Assembly: GCA_014529385.2 (NCBI GenBank)
Contig: CM043948.1
Coordinates: forward strand, 75,724,791-75,788,790
Reading direction: 5' to 3'
Length of the DNA stretch: 64,000 nt
From: Adiantum capillus-veneris
Taxonomy: Eukaryota > Streptophyta > Polypodiopsida > Polypodiales > Pteridaceae
The position numbers and the translations under genes were made by a program. This document shows, piece by piece, positions 55,057 to 64,000 of the stretch (positions are counted from its first letter, which is position 1; each line of letters opens with the position of its first letter). Under the pieces are notes generated by a model, which saw nothing but the letters and a program-made list of their open reading frames with translations, searched no databases and was not told the DNA's origin.

Positions 55057-58000
55057 ATGGCTGACAACAACAACACAGATGTGTTCAAGATGTTTGCTGC
55101 TGAGGACAGGTTGGATGGGGACAACTACCCTATGTGGGCTTATATGATGCAACACGTTCTTGTGTCAAAAGGTGTCTGGAACATTGTGCAGGGCATTGAT
55201 GTACGTCCTTGTTCTGAAGATGTAGGCGATATTGAGGATGTTGCAGGTCTTGCTGCAAGGATTGCAGCTGTTAGAGTTGTTTTGCCTACAGCAGAACAAG
55301 CTCGTTGGGATGTTAAGGATGCGCAGGCTCATGCATTGATTGCGTTGTCTGTGAAGCGCACCATTATTCCTCACATCCGTTCAGCAAAATCTGCAAAACA
55401 GGCTTGGGATATTCTAGCAGGTCTTTATGCAAGCCGCAATGAGGCTAAAATTGCTTTGCTGCGTAAAGAGCTAGAGTCGAAGATTATGCATGAGGAAGAT
55501 GATATGGACACTTTCCTTGCTAGTGTCAAGGATATCAATGAGCAACTCATTTCTGCAGGTGAAGTCATTTCTGACAGTTCCCTTGTGCAGACTGTTCTTG
55601 ATGCCTTACCAGATTCCTACCAGACTTTTGCTAGTACTTGGAGACTGATGACCCAAGGAAATCCTAAAGTTGTCAAGTTTGATGCATTATGCACATTGCT
55701 GTTGCAAGAGTCACTTTCTAGAAAAAACAGGACTAGGCAGCGTGCAGTTGAACAGGCTTTTATTGCTTCTCAAAGAAAGGGTGGTAACAGTAATGCAGCC
55801 ACTTCTTATGGTTCTGCTGCGAGTGGCAAAATTTCTGTTCCTAATGCTTCTGCTGGCAGCACTTCGTCTGGCAATTCTGGTGATAAGGGCAAAAAGAAAA
55901 TGCGTTGCCATTATTGTAAAGCCAATGATCACTTGATCAAGTCGTGTCCTAAGTTGAAGGCCAAAGAGGCTAAGAAGAAAGAGGGTGGTTCCACTGCAAA
56001 TGCTGGTTCCACTACAAATGCAGCCATTGTTGAGTCTTCTGTGAAAGGAGATTGTGATGCTGATGTTGATGCAGAATGGGCTTTTAGCGCAGAGTGCACT
56101 TACAATCCTGCTGTCCATGATGCATGCTTGTCAGTTGCTGCAGATTCACATGTGTGGTATTTCGACAGTGGTGCTACAAAGCACATTACCTCACATCGTG
56201 AATTGTTTACCTCTCTCGAGTCTGTCCCTCATGGGAATTCAGTCACTTGTGCCAACAACGCCTCTTATCCAGTTCAGGGAGTTGGAAAGATTGTGCTCAC
56301 TGCTGCTAATGGCAGTTCCTTCACACTTGTTGATGCACTTTATGTACCTGGGATCAAGAAGAATCTATTGTCTGTATCCGCACTTGCTAGACTTGGACTT
56401 GTAGTCAAATTTGTGGATGACAGATGTACAGTTCATGATCTCAGTTTTGGTGATGAAATTGTTGCATCTGGGCTTTTGTGCCGTGGGCTGTATAAGCTCA
56501 CTTTGTATGACAAGTGTGGACAAAATTTTGCAAATGCTGTTGCAGATTCAAGGGCTATTTCAGATGCAAAACTTTGGCATGCACGTTTTGGTCATCTGAA
56601 TTTTGCCAGTTTGCTGCGTTTGCAGAAATCTGATATGGTTGCTTCTTTGCCGCCTCTTGAAGCACCTATCAAACATGTTTGTGAAGGCTGTATTCTGGGT
56701 AAAATGCAGCGTTCTAAGTTTCCAAAGGATGGTTCAGTTAGGGCCACATGCAGGTTGCAACTTGTGCATAGTGATGTTTGTGGGCCCATGCAAACTCCGT
56801 CCTTGGGCAATTACCTATACTTCGTGACTTTCATTGATGATTACTCCAGGCATGCATGGGTATTTCCGCTTAAAGCAAAGTCCGAAGTTTTTATGTGCTT
56901 CAAACAATTTTTGGCTATGGCTGAAAATGTCTCAAAATGTACTATGGGCACCCTCCGTTCCGATCGAGGGGGGGAGTATATGTCTCATGAATTTAATGCA
57001 TTTCTGGCTAGTCGTGGGATAAAACACCAATGTACAGTGCCTTATACACCTCAGCAAAATGGTGTTGCTGAGAGGAAAAACAGGTCACTAACGGAAATGG
57101 CACGATGTATGGTCAAAAGTCAAGCTTTGCCGCATTCTTTTTGGCTTGAGGCCATCATGTGTGCCACTTATGTACTTAACAGGTGTCCTACGAAAGCTTT
57201 GCAGTCTATTACTCCATATGAAGCATGGCATGATAGAAAACCTTCTATTGAGCACATGCGTGTTTTTGGCTGTTTGGCATATGCTTTGGTGCCACAAGTG
57301 CAGCGCAGAAAATTGGATGATAAGGCTGTCAAATGTATTTTTGTTGGTTATAGTGCTGAAAGCAAAGGTTACAGGTTGTATCATCCGCAAACAAAACGTA
57401 TTTTGGTTTCACGGGATGTAGTGTTTGTGGAAGATTCTGTTCAACCCTTGCTGTCATGTACTAGAGACAATAATGTAAGCTCACAGGACATTTATGACAC
57501 TTTGTTGCCTCTTTTCAGTGGTGGAAATACGAATGTAAGTTCCAATGAGGCAAATGTACAGCCTATGGAGGTTTCTGAAAATGTTTTAGAACAGCCTATT
57601 ACTGATGCAGATGTACATGATGTACTTGATGAGGAAAGGGCTGAAAATGAGCAGGCTAGAGGTATGCCAAAATGGCTGGTGCACACTTTGCGTGACAGTA
57701 AATTGGATGCACCTTTATCTAGTCGTACTCGTTCAGGCTCTCGCCATGCATCTTATGCATCAGATTGTTATGCTTTGGCTGTGTCTAGTTTACATGATGT
57801 TGAGGAGCCTCTGTCTTTTGATGAAGCACAGAATTCAGAAAATTGGATTGCTGCCATGAAATCAGAATATGATGCACTTATAGAGAATGACACATGGACT
57901 TTATGTGATTTGCCTCCTGGCAAAAAGGCCATTGGTACGAAGTGGGTTTACAAGTTGAAACGCAAGCCGGATGGTGAGATCGATCGCCATAAGGCTCGAC

Positions 58001-59343
58001 TTGTTGCAAAGGGTTATGCACAACAAAAAGGCATAGATTATGAAGAGACTTTTGCTCCCACTTGTCGTATGACTACTGTGCGTTTTCTATGTGCATTGGC
58101 AGCTCATTTTGGTTGGGATGTACATCAATCAGACATTGTTACTGCTTTCTTGAATGGTGACATATTTGAGGAAGTTTATGTAACGCAGCCTCGCGGTTTT
58201 GTCATAAAAGGACAAGAGGACAAAGTGTGCAAATGTAAGAAGGCTTTGTATGGGTTGAAGCAATCTCCTCGTGCTTGGTATGAGAAAGCTGACACTCATT
58301 TGGTTAAACGAGGCTTTCGTAACAGTCCAACAGAAAGCACATTGTATGTAAAGCGTGAGGATGATGTATTTCTCATTGTGGTTCTTTATGTTGATGATTT
58401 GCTGATCACTGGACCAAATGAGAGACATATTGCTGAATTTAAGGCTGATTTGAATGCTACTTTCAAGATGAAAGATTTGGGGCTGTTGCATCATTACTTG
58501 GGTATACAGTTTAAGCAGTGTGATGGTGGTATTGCCTTGTGTCAGAAAAGTTACATAGAGACATTGCTATGTAAGTTTGGACTTGAGGATTGCAAACCTA
58601 TTGCCACTCCCATGGAAACAGGTTTGAAGTTGAGTCTACATGATGCTGGCGATCCTGCTGATGTCACTCTTTACCAAACTGCTGTTGGCTGCCTCATTTA
58701 TGTATGCAACACGAGGCCAGATATTCAGTTTGCAGTCTCGCAGGTCAGCAGATTTATGCATAGCCCAGGGTCTAAGCATTGGCAGGCTGTCAAGAGGATT
58801 TTCCGCTACCTTAGTGGCACTTTACATCTTGGCTTGTTTTATCCCAAGGGGGGATCATTGCCGCCAGACTTACATGCTTTTTCGGACTCAGATTGGGCTG
58901 GTTGTTTTGACACGCGAGTGTCCACAAGTGGTTTTTGTTTCATGCTTGGCAGTTCATGTATATCATGGTTGAGCAAGAAGCAACCTACTGTGGCCACTTC
59001 GAGTTGTGAGGCTGAGTACAGGGCAGTCTTCACAGCTACGGTTGAGTGTGTATGGCTCAGACGCCTTATGGCTGACTTGGGTGTTGGACAGGACACTGCC
59101 AACACTATCTACACTGACAGTCAGAGCGCATTGGCAGTTGCGAGGAACCCAGTTTTTCATGCTCGCACAAAGCACATTGAGGTGCATTACCACTATGTCA
59201 GGGAGAGGCTCTCAGCAGGAGAGATCAGCTTGGCTTATGTGCCAACACAGGACAACCTTGCAGATCTTTTCACAAAGGCATTGTCTCGTGAGAAGCTTGA
59301 AGCTTTCCGCAAAGCTTTGGGCTTACTCCCCTTTGTGGACTGA
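55057..59343 (+). CDS. Copia I gag-pol polyprotein
   Basis: The start at ATG 55057 (ACCATGG context, MADNNNTDVFKMFAAEDRLD) is preferred over an in-frame upstream start at 54997 because copia gag begins here and the context is favourable. Domains over 1428 residues: gag about 10-260; zinc knuckle CX2CX4HX4C 284-297; aspartic protease DSGA 370-373; integrase zinc-binding HX-H and CX2C about 505-555; integrase core D573, D636, E672 with exact DD35E spacing; RT about 960-1200 with YVDD 1111-1114; RNase H about 1275-1425 with SDSDWAG and the late TKHIEVHYHYVRE block. The polyprotein would be cut into particle protein, protease, integrase and RT/RNase H, acting in a cytoplasmic particle and then the nucleus. 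No stop, frameshift or missing residue is seen. Confidence 0.97.
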   Translation: MADNNNTDVFKMFAAEDRLDGDNYPMWAYMMQHVLVSKGVWNIVQGIDVRPCSEDVGDIEDVAGLAARIAAVRVVLPTAEQARWDVKDAQAHALIALSVKRTIIPHIRSAKSAKQAWDILAGLYASRNEAKIALLRKELESKIMHEEDDMDTFLASVKDINEQLISAGEVISDSSLVQTVLDALPDSYQTFASTWRLMTQGNPKVVKFDALCTLLLQESLSRKNRTRQRAVEQAFIASQRKGGNSNAATSYGSAASGKISVPNASAGSTSSGNSGDKGKKKMRCHYCKANDHLIKSCPKLKAKEAKKKEGGSTANAGSTTNAAIVESSVKGDCDADVDAEWAFSAECTYNPAVHDACLSVAADSHVWYFDSGATKHITSHRELFTSLESVPHGNSVTCANNASYPVQGVGKIVLTAANGSSFTLVDALYVPGIKKNLLSVSALARLGLVVKFVDDRCTVHDLSFGDEIVASGLLCRGLYKLTLYDKCGQNFANAVADSRAISDAKLWHARFGHLNFASLLRLQKSDMVASLPPLEAPIKHVCEGCILGKMQRSKFPKDGSVRATCRLQLVHSDVCGPMQTPSLGNYLYFVTFIDDYSRHAWVFPLKAKSEVFMCFKQFLAMAENVSKCTMGTLRSDRGGEYMSHEFNAFLASRGIKHQCTVPYTPQQNGVAERKNRSLTEMARCMVKSQALPHSFWLEAIMCATYVLNRCPTKALQSITPYEAWHDRKPSIEHMRVFGCLAYALVPQVQRRKLDDKAVKCIFVGYSAESKGYRLYHPQTKRILVSRDVVFVEDSVQPLLSCTRDNNVSSQDIYDTLLPLFSGGNTNVSSNEANVQPMEVSENVLEQPITDADVHDVLDEERAENEQARGMPKWLVHTLRDSKLDAPLSSRTRSGSRHASYASDCYALAVSSLHDVEEPLSFDEAQNSENWIAAMKSEYDALIENDTWTLCDLPPGKKAIGTKWVYKLKRKPDGEIDRHKARLVAKGYAQQKGIDYEETFAPTCRMTTVRFLCALAAHFGWDVHQSDIVTAFLNGDIFEEVYVTQPRGFVIKGQEDKVCKCKKALYGLKQSPRAWYEKADTHLVKRGFRNSPTESTLYVKREDDVFLIVVLYVDDLLITGPNERHIAEFKADLNATFKMKDLGLLHHYLGIQFKQCDGGIALCQKSYIETLLCKFGLEDCKPIATPMETGLKLSLHDAGDPADVTLYQTAVGCLIYVCNTRPDIQFAVSQVSRFMHSPGSKHWQAVKRIFRYLSGTLHLGLFYPKGGSLPPDLHAFSDSDWAGCFDTRVSTSGFCFMLGSSCISWLSKKQPTVATSSCEAEYRAVFTATVECVWLRRLMADLGVGQDTANTIYTDSQSALAVARNPVFHARTKHIEVHYHYVRERLSAGEISLAYVPTQDNLADLFTKALSREKLEAFRKALGLLPFVD

Positions 59344-59408
59344 TCCTGTCCTCAGGGCATGGCACTTCCCTTTACTCATGTGCCAGCTCTCGTTCACCGC
59401 ATCACTCC

Positions 59409-59418
59409 AGGGGGGATT
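59409..59418 (+). other. Copia I polypurine tract
   Basis: AGGGGGGATT directly before the 3' LTR TG. Confidence 0.9.
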
Positions 59419-59645
59419 TGTTACCATATACATGTGGTAGTGATGTGTGTGAACACACTAGGACCGCCGGGGCATTTTTTCCCTCTTTAGGAGGTTTTTT
59501 CCCCCGTGCATTGTATATACGCCCATCACTCTAGGGCTATCTATCTTTCCATTGCACACTAAGTAATACACTCTCTATTGTGTGCCTTGAGCTTCCTTCG
59601 TCTTCTCCAAGCTGTGTGTGTTTCTCTGCAACCCTAATTCCAACA
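59419..59645 (+). repeat. 3' LTR of copia I
   Basis: It looks identical in all 227 positions to the 5' LTR when the lines are compared by eye. Confidence 0.97.
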
Positions 59646-59842
59646 TGTGGTAGGTGCCAAGAGCTTGGGGTTGGATGACGAAAGTGGGCTCGACAATGGT
59701 CCAACTTTTGTGGAGCAGCTAGAGGATGATCATGCTGATGCCGAAGTGAAGATGATGAGGCTACAAGCTCAAGCTTCTGGCAAACAAGTGAGGAGGATAG
59801 AGATACAAGCTGGGAGACCGAATCCAAAGAGTCGATGCTGGT
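59646..59842 (+). pseudogene. Gag K, C-terminal part after copia I
   Basis: Reading from the second TGTGG, the frame continues in the same phase as the upstream gag (GAKSLGLDDESGLDNGPTFV, then MMRLQAQASGKQVRRIEIQA) and ends with a TAA at about 59840. Removal of the insertion and one duplication leaves this reading frame continuous, showing that the gag tail was open when copia I arrived. The tail is acidic then basic. Confidence 0.7.
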
Positions 59843-60741
59843 AAAGGTAAAGTTACCTTCGTATATGCATGAGGATGTGGTGGTTGCCACTATGGATAAA
59901 GAGCAAGGAAGAGTGTTGGAGCTTGGGAATAAAGAAATGCAGGTGAGGGTGCTATGCGGCACCATGCTAATGATGATGCTCATCAAAGTAGCTATCGAAG
60001 GTGCTTTGATTGTACACTGATACAAGGGTTTCCCAAGAAGGAGAGAGTTGTTGTGGTTGAGGAAGAAGAACAGGTTGAAGAAGATGGCATGCAAGAGATA
60101 TTGGACGCTCATAAAGAAGAAGAGCAGCTCCAGCTAGCCATGGATTGCACGAGAGATGCCTTGGATACAGGTTCTTTTGAGTAGGTATGCTTGGATGAGG
60201 AGGTTGATTGGGGGTTTGATGACTCAGTGGGTGAGATGGATGAAGAGACATAGGTGCTTGTAGGGAAAGCTTTGACTATAATGTAGGTGATACGAGGGTC
60301 TATCCCTCTCCAGTTGGCAGTTTCTTTGGAAGAGCAAAAGCTTGCTGCTATGATGGTGCCATCAGAGGCAGGTATGGAGGTGAGTATGGAAGTGATGGGG
60401 ACCGGGGTGCCTATGTTGAAAGAGGTTCCAGTTAAGTGGAGTGGTTCTTTTGAGCATGAAGTAAAGTCCAAGGGTGTGGACTTATTTGAGCTGTCAAAGG
60501 AAATTTGTGTATGGTGGTTGAAGGGGATGCTGATAAACGGAGCTGTGCAGTGGGCCGTCGAGCAGGTGCAGGATTTGCTTGAGGAGGATCTTGCGTTATA
60601 TGGCTGGGAGGGAGGGCATGGTATGTTCATGATGATGTACACTCGGAGAGTGGTGATGCTTTTGGTGGTGTTTTTTTGGAAGTATATAGTATGCCTATGG
60701 ATGCTTGAAGTGATGAAAGCATGGCGAGAAAAACTTATGTA
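59843..60741 (+). pseudogene. Downstream part of the gag K element, unrecognised
   Basis: Frames of 60-151 codons follow in the same strand. One contains RRCFDCTLIQGFPKKERVVV, which could be a degraded zinc knuckle (only CX2C remains), followed by glutamate-rich sequence. Another (60287-60742) includes WWLKGMLINGAVQWAVEQVQ and ends MLEVMKAWREKLM. No protease or RT is recognised. Confidence 0.4.
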
Positions 60742-63228
60742 GATTGTTGGCTAGATGCCTTGGTGCGGCACTATGTGAGCATGTTGCAGATGGATGGACG
60801 GGATCAATGCCAGGTGTTTGATCCAGGCGGATGATGGCAGTGAGGTGGTCCGAGGCGGGCGACAAGAAGAGCGGCCTCTAAACACCCTTCGAGGCTCCCG
60901 TGCTGCTCAATTAGGGCTGGGGCAAGCACAATCAGAGACAACAACAACCCACAGCCAGAAACCAAAGAAGAAAAGGGGCACCACCTAGTTGTAGATGCGA
61001 ACTAGCACGCACGTGATATCTCCTTGTACTCAAACGCACAAAGAGAGGGGAATGCAAGATAGCCACACACACCAAACACAAACATTCACTACGCCAGAGA
61101 GAGGTAAAGAGCACAAATCAACTTGAGCAACTCAGTCTTAGCCTTAAAGACTAGATGCACACAAAGCTTGATGAGAAATAGAGAGACAACACAAAACTTG
61201 ACCTTGTTGCCAATACACAAATTGTCTTAGGGTCACGGGAGCCCTCTCAACGAGCACCCTCTTACAATTGACCTTTTAGGCAAACAATTCAACAAGCCCT
61301 CAAACCACCAAGCATGAAATGGCACAACAAACTTCAAGGACAATATACCTTCAACCACCTGATGAGCCAACTTATCAAGTCAATTTGGAGAGAAGAGTCC
61401 TAGTTACAACATACAATTGCACCCAAAACTATAAATCTTATTTATGCACAAGAGTAGGCTACATGTGTGGTGAAGAGTATGGCATACACTCCACTCCGCT
61501 AGATGGCATAACTAACTTCAAGCTTCTCCATGCACCTATGTGTAATGATGGAATAGAGCACTCACGATGCACACACTCTACACAACTAGGCTTGAAGAGT
61601 GGTGTGTTATGTGTTGAGAATGGTGTGGTGTAGTGTGATCATGTGATGATTTACAAGGGAGAGAAGGGCTCTATTTATAGGTTTAGAAGCCCCGATTAGG
61701 ATTAGGCCTAATCAAGTTTATTTGAAGAAATCAAAGATTATGCAAATTTTTATTTTTTTTAAATGAGGGTGGGCCTCTCTTATCCTTTGAGTCACATGGA
61801 TGTGGGCTTTGGAGAAGTTGACATTCACCTCTTTACAGCACCAGAAGAAGAAGCGGTCAGCATAGCGAAGTTGCACGTGTCGATGAAGCTATGTTATCTT
61901 CAAACCTTGGAAAATTCATGATAAAAGACTTCATTTGCAGAGGTTAACCTTGGATTTTTTCTGATTATGTGAAGTTCTTTACAAAGCTGAAGAGGGTATG
62001 GTAATATGGACATATATGTAGAGAGAAAGGGGGACACATAGGGTGTAGAAATGGAGGATGAAGGCTATGGAGGTGTGAGAGAAGTGGCTTTGGTGAAGAG
62101 GGTGAATTAGGACATGGGAGTTTCAGGTTTGGGAGTGGGAAGGAGAGGGAGGAGTGTGTGTGAAAGAGGAAAATGATAAAGTGGAAGAAGGAGTGTGGCT
62201 GCATAGCATGGGCAACCTGGGGTCCACCAATAAAATCGTAGCTCACAGCTCGTAGCTCAAAAAAATATGAAAAACTTTGAGGTCAAATGTGAGCTCACGA
62301 GCTACAACTTTTTTTTGTATCATCTTTTCAAATTCCGGGAGCATGTGGTCTTTAAAAATTCAGCAAAACCGACTGTTTTTTCCACTGCACAAGGTCCTTG
62401 TGAGGTCCTTCTTTGGATGATTCTTTTGAATACCTCCAAGAGTGAGCTCCCCATGGTGCATGCATGCATGCCACATACCCTTGACCTTATTTGGTAGGTC
62501 TATAATTGAAGATATTGTTGAGATCATGATATAAGAGAATAGTACAACTAAGAAAATCAAATATTGAGGGGTCTAAAAAAATATGTACATGTCAAATATA
62601 AATAATATAGGTGGAAAAAATATAAAGGGGTCAAAATAAATCTCTCTTATTATAAGTCTACCATAAAAAGATGAATATTTTTGGTATTCTAATTTATGAG
62701 AGTAAAAGAGAATAGATGTAGGAAGGAAAAATCACAATAGTGAAAAAATATACACATAAATAAAACTAGTTTTTTTGGATTTTTGTTGGGATGGAGTTAC
62801 ACCAAAAATAAGAGAAGCTTGCATGAAATTATTTTTATATGGAATAAAGAGTATGCAAAATGGTAAGAAAAAATATGGTAATGGTGAGTCAATGTACATA
62901 GCATAAATAACACAACATAGGTAGAAATATTTAAATAAATACCAAAATAATTATGAAAACTCCTTTTATTTAGGCCCTATATACAATGAAATATTTACAC
63001 ACAAATGGACAATAATATACTTGTATTTTTTTAATTAGTTTTATCTTTTTAGCTCAACTAGCCCAGTGATTAGCTAATTAAGGGTTTTTAAGAAGATATG
63101 GGAAAAGTCCCCTAACTCACACACACCTATATACAGTGAAATGGTAGGGATAGCCAAAATGTTTGAGTGATTTGATAGGGTGAGGTAGCTTACTATGGCA
63201 ATTATGGAAAGCCGAAAAACGGCTATCA
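60742..63228 (-). other. Unassigned; right part probably the 3' LTR of gypsy J
   Basis: The right end (TGATAGCCGTTTTTCGGC on the minus strand) adjoins a purine tract of gypsy J. A minus-strand TATA box CCTATAAATAGAG lies at about 61668-61680, and 62500-63100 is strongly AT-rich. A 104-codon plus ORF at 61319-61633 has no motif. The left LTR boundary is not determined and 60742-61000 may belong to the previous element. Confidence 0.4.
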
Positions 63229-63243
63229 TTAGCCCTCCCCGAG
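63229..63243 (-). other. Polypurine tract of gypsy J
   Basis: Minus strand CTCGGGGAGGGCTAA directly before the LTR start, 13 bp beyond the integrase stop. Confidence 0.6.
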
Positions 63244-63256
63244 GATGATGGTATAT

Positions 63257-64000
63257 TCATGTACCATCATAGAGCATCTTTTCCAAAGAGAGTGCTTCAC
63301 AGTCCTTGACGAGATCTTCATTGTTTGGCCCCTCAGAATTTTGGATGGAGTTACACTCATGCTTCATGTAACAATACTTACATGAGACATCTGCCCTTTG
63401 ACAGATCTTTGGTAGATCCTTTGGTAGAAGGCGACTTAAATAAGGCTTCAAGAGATACCCGTTTACCTTAGTGGAGTGCTCTTTCCCATTTAAGTCCATA
63501 AGTTGATAGTAACTTGAATTGAAAGCCTTCTTAACTATGTATAGCCCCTGCCATCTAGTTTCAAATTTGGCATCAAAACAATTATCGAGTCGATTGTCAT
63601 ACCTTAGCACAAGATCTCCTTCATTGATGCCTTTGTCCTTTAGTTTCTTGTCAAGCTTCTCCTTCGCCTGCGTAGCTTTCCTCTTGTAGCACTCGTATAC
63701 TACTTCTCTTTTCCACTCAAGCTCAGCTAAGGTAAGAAGTCGATCCATCCATGCTTCTTGATCATCTTGTGTTGCTTTGCCATGAAGTCGTATTGTTGGG
63801 ATGTTAAGATCAATTGGTTGTAAAGCCTCTTGACCATAGACCAAGTGAAATGGTGTAAACTCCGTGGCTTCCCTATATGTGGTTCAATACGCCCACAAGG
63901 AACCATCCAAGAAGTCATCCCACAACTTTGTCTTGTTTCTCACCATCTTTCTAATGATGTCTGCAATGACACCATTAGCTTTTTCTACCAGACCATTGGA
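63257..64000 (-). pseudogene. Gypsy J integrase, C-terminal half (runs off window)
   Basis: The minus-strand translation from the window edge gives GLVEKANGVIADIIRKMVRN (with the catalytic glutamate), KTKLWDDFLDGSLWAY, a TGA at about 63883, then EFTPFHLVYGQEALQPIDLN and the C-terminal domain (INEGDLVLRYDNRLDNCFDA and TRWQGLYIVKKAFNSSYYQL). It continues STKVNGYLLKPYLSRLLPKD and a 60-residue tail with CKYCYMKHEC, ending at 63257. It lacks a chromodomain. The TGA replaces a probable arginine codon. The N-terminal half lies beyond 64000. Confidence 0.88.

Larger units (their letters stand above)
54499..59645 (+). mobile_element. Ty1-copia element I, complete and apparently intact
   Basis: Two 227-bp LTRs (54499-54725 and 59419-59645) look identical by eye. 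They are flanked by a perfect 5-bp duplication TGTGG (54494-54498 and 59646-59650). The internal region has a tRNA-iMet primer site, one uninterrupted gag-pol frame of 1428 codons with every catalytic residue, and a purine tract. Identical LTRs mean insertion was very recent, since LTRs are equal at integration. It interrupts gag K in the same orientation. Of all elements here it is the only one that could be autonomous. Confidence 0.97.

Noticed and set aside
61319-61633. 104-codon plus-strand ORF starting MAQQTSRTIYLQ
   Set aside because: No recognisable domain, and it lies in the likely LTR region of gypsy J; insufficient support for a gene.

Overview
The window is nuclear DNA of a land plant, made almost entirely of nested LTR retrotransposons. 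The evidence is plant-type Ty1-copia gag-pol with tRNA-iMet primer sites, plant-type Ty3-gypsy pol (including chromodomain elements), long TC/AG microsatellites and the absence of any intact host gene. The integrase families recall those of seed-free plants and conifers, but I cannot name the species from sequence alone. No rRNA, tRNA, CRISPR or bacterial signals were seen.

Layout. 1-1726: internal 3' part and 3' LTR of a retroelement carrying a broken DEAD-box RNA helicase fragment. 3412-14811: minus-strand gypsy A with both LTRs, split by copia B (4020-9649, 5-bp target duplication, rearranged 3' LTR). 15640-24790: three decayed minus-strand gypsy pieces, one of them gypsy B with a 178-bp tandem duplication in integrase; the third, gypsy E, has an integrase broken by a single stop. 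24790-26330: plus-strand 3' end of element H, with an unfamiliar ORF, a purine tract and an LTR. 27775-38310: plus-strand chromodomain gypsy C, split in its reverse transcriptase by element D (27981-35475, 5-bp target duplication). D is a minus-strand non-autonomous LTR element with 0.9-kb LTRs, a tRNA-Asp-type primer site, a long leader holding a palindrome array, and one unfamiliar ORF beside the 3' LTR. 39694-40638 and 50700-51860: oppositely oriented gag(-protease) fragments of one family. 44356-47076: plus-strand chromodomain gypsy F and its 3' LTR. 48001-48225: likely LINE fragment. 53671-59842: a gag-like ORF cut by copia I (54499-59645). 63229-64000: 3' end of minus-strand gypsy J, running off the window.

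Relations. Copia I is the only element that looks capable of autonomous movement: its LTRs look identical, it has a perfect target duplication, and a 1428-codon gag-pol frame with all catalytic residues. Copia B and D have LTR pairs differing by roughly 4-5% (by eye), so they are older. The host elements are older still.

The most novel item is the D/H lineage. Two elements with different LTRs share the same first ten LTR bases, and both carry homologous, otherwise unrecognised ORFs directly upstream of the purine tract. In D the 5' half is a palindrome-bearing ~280-bp repeat array instead of gag-pol.
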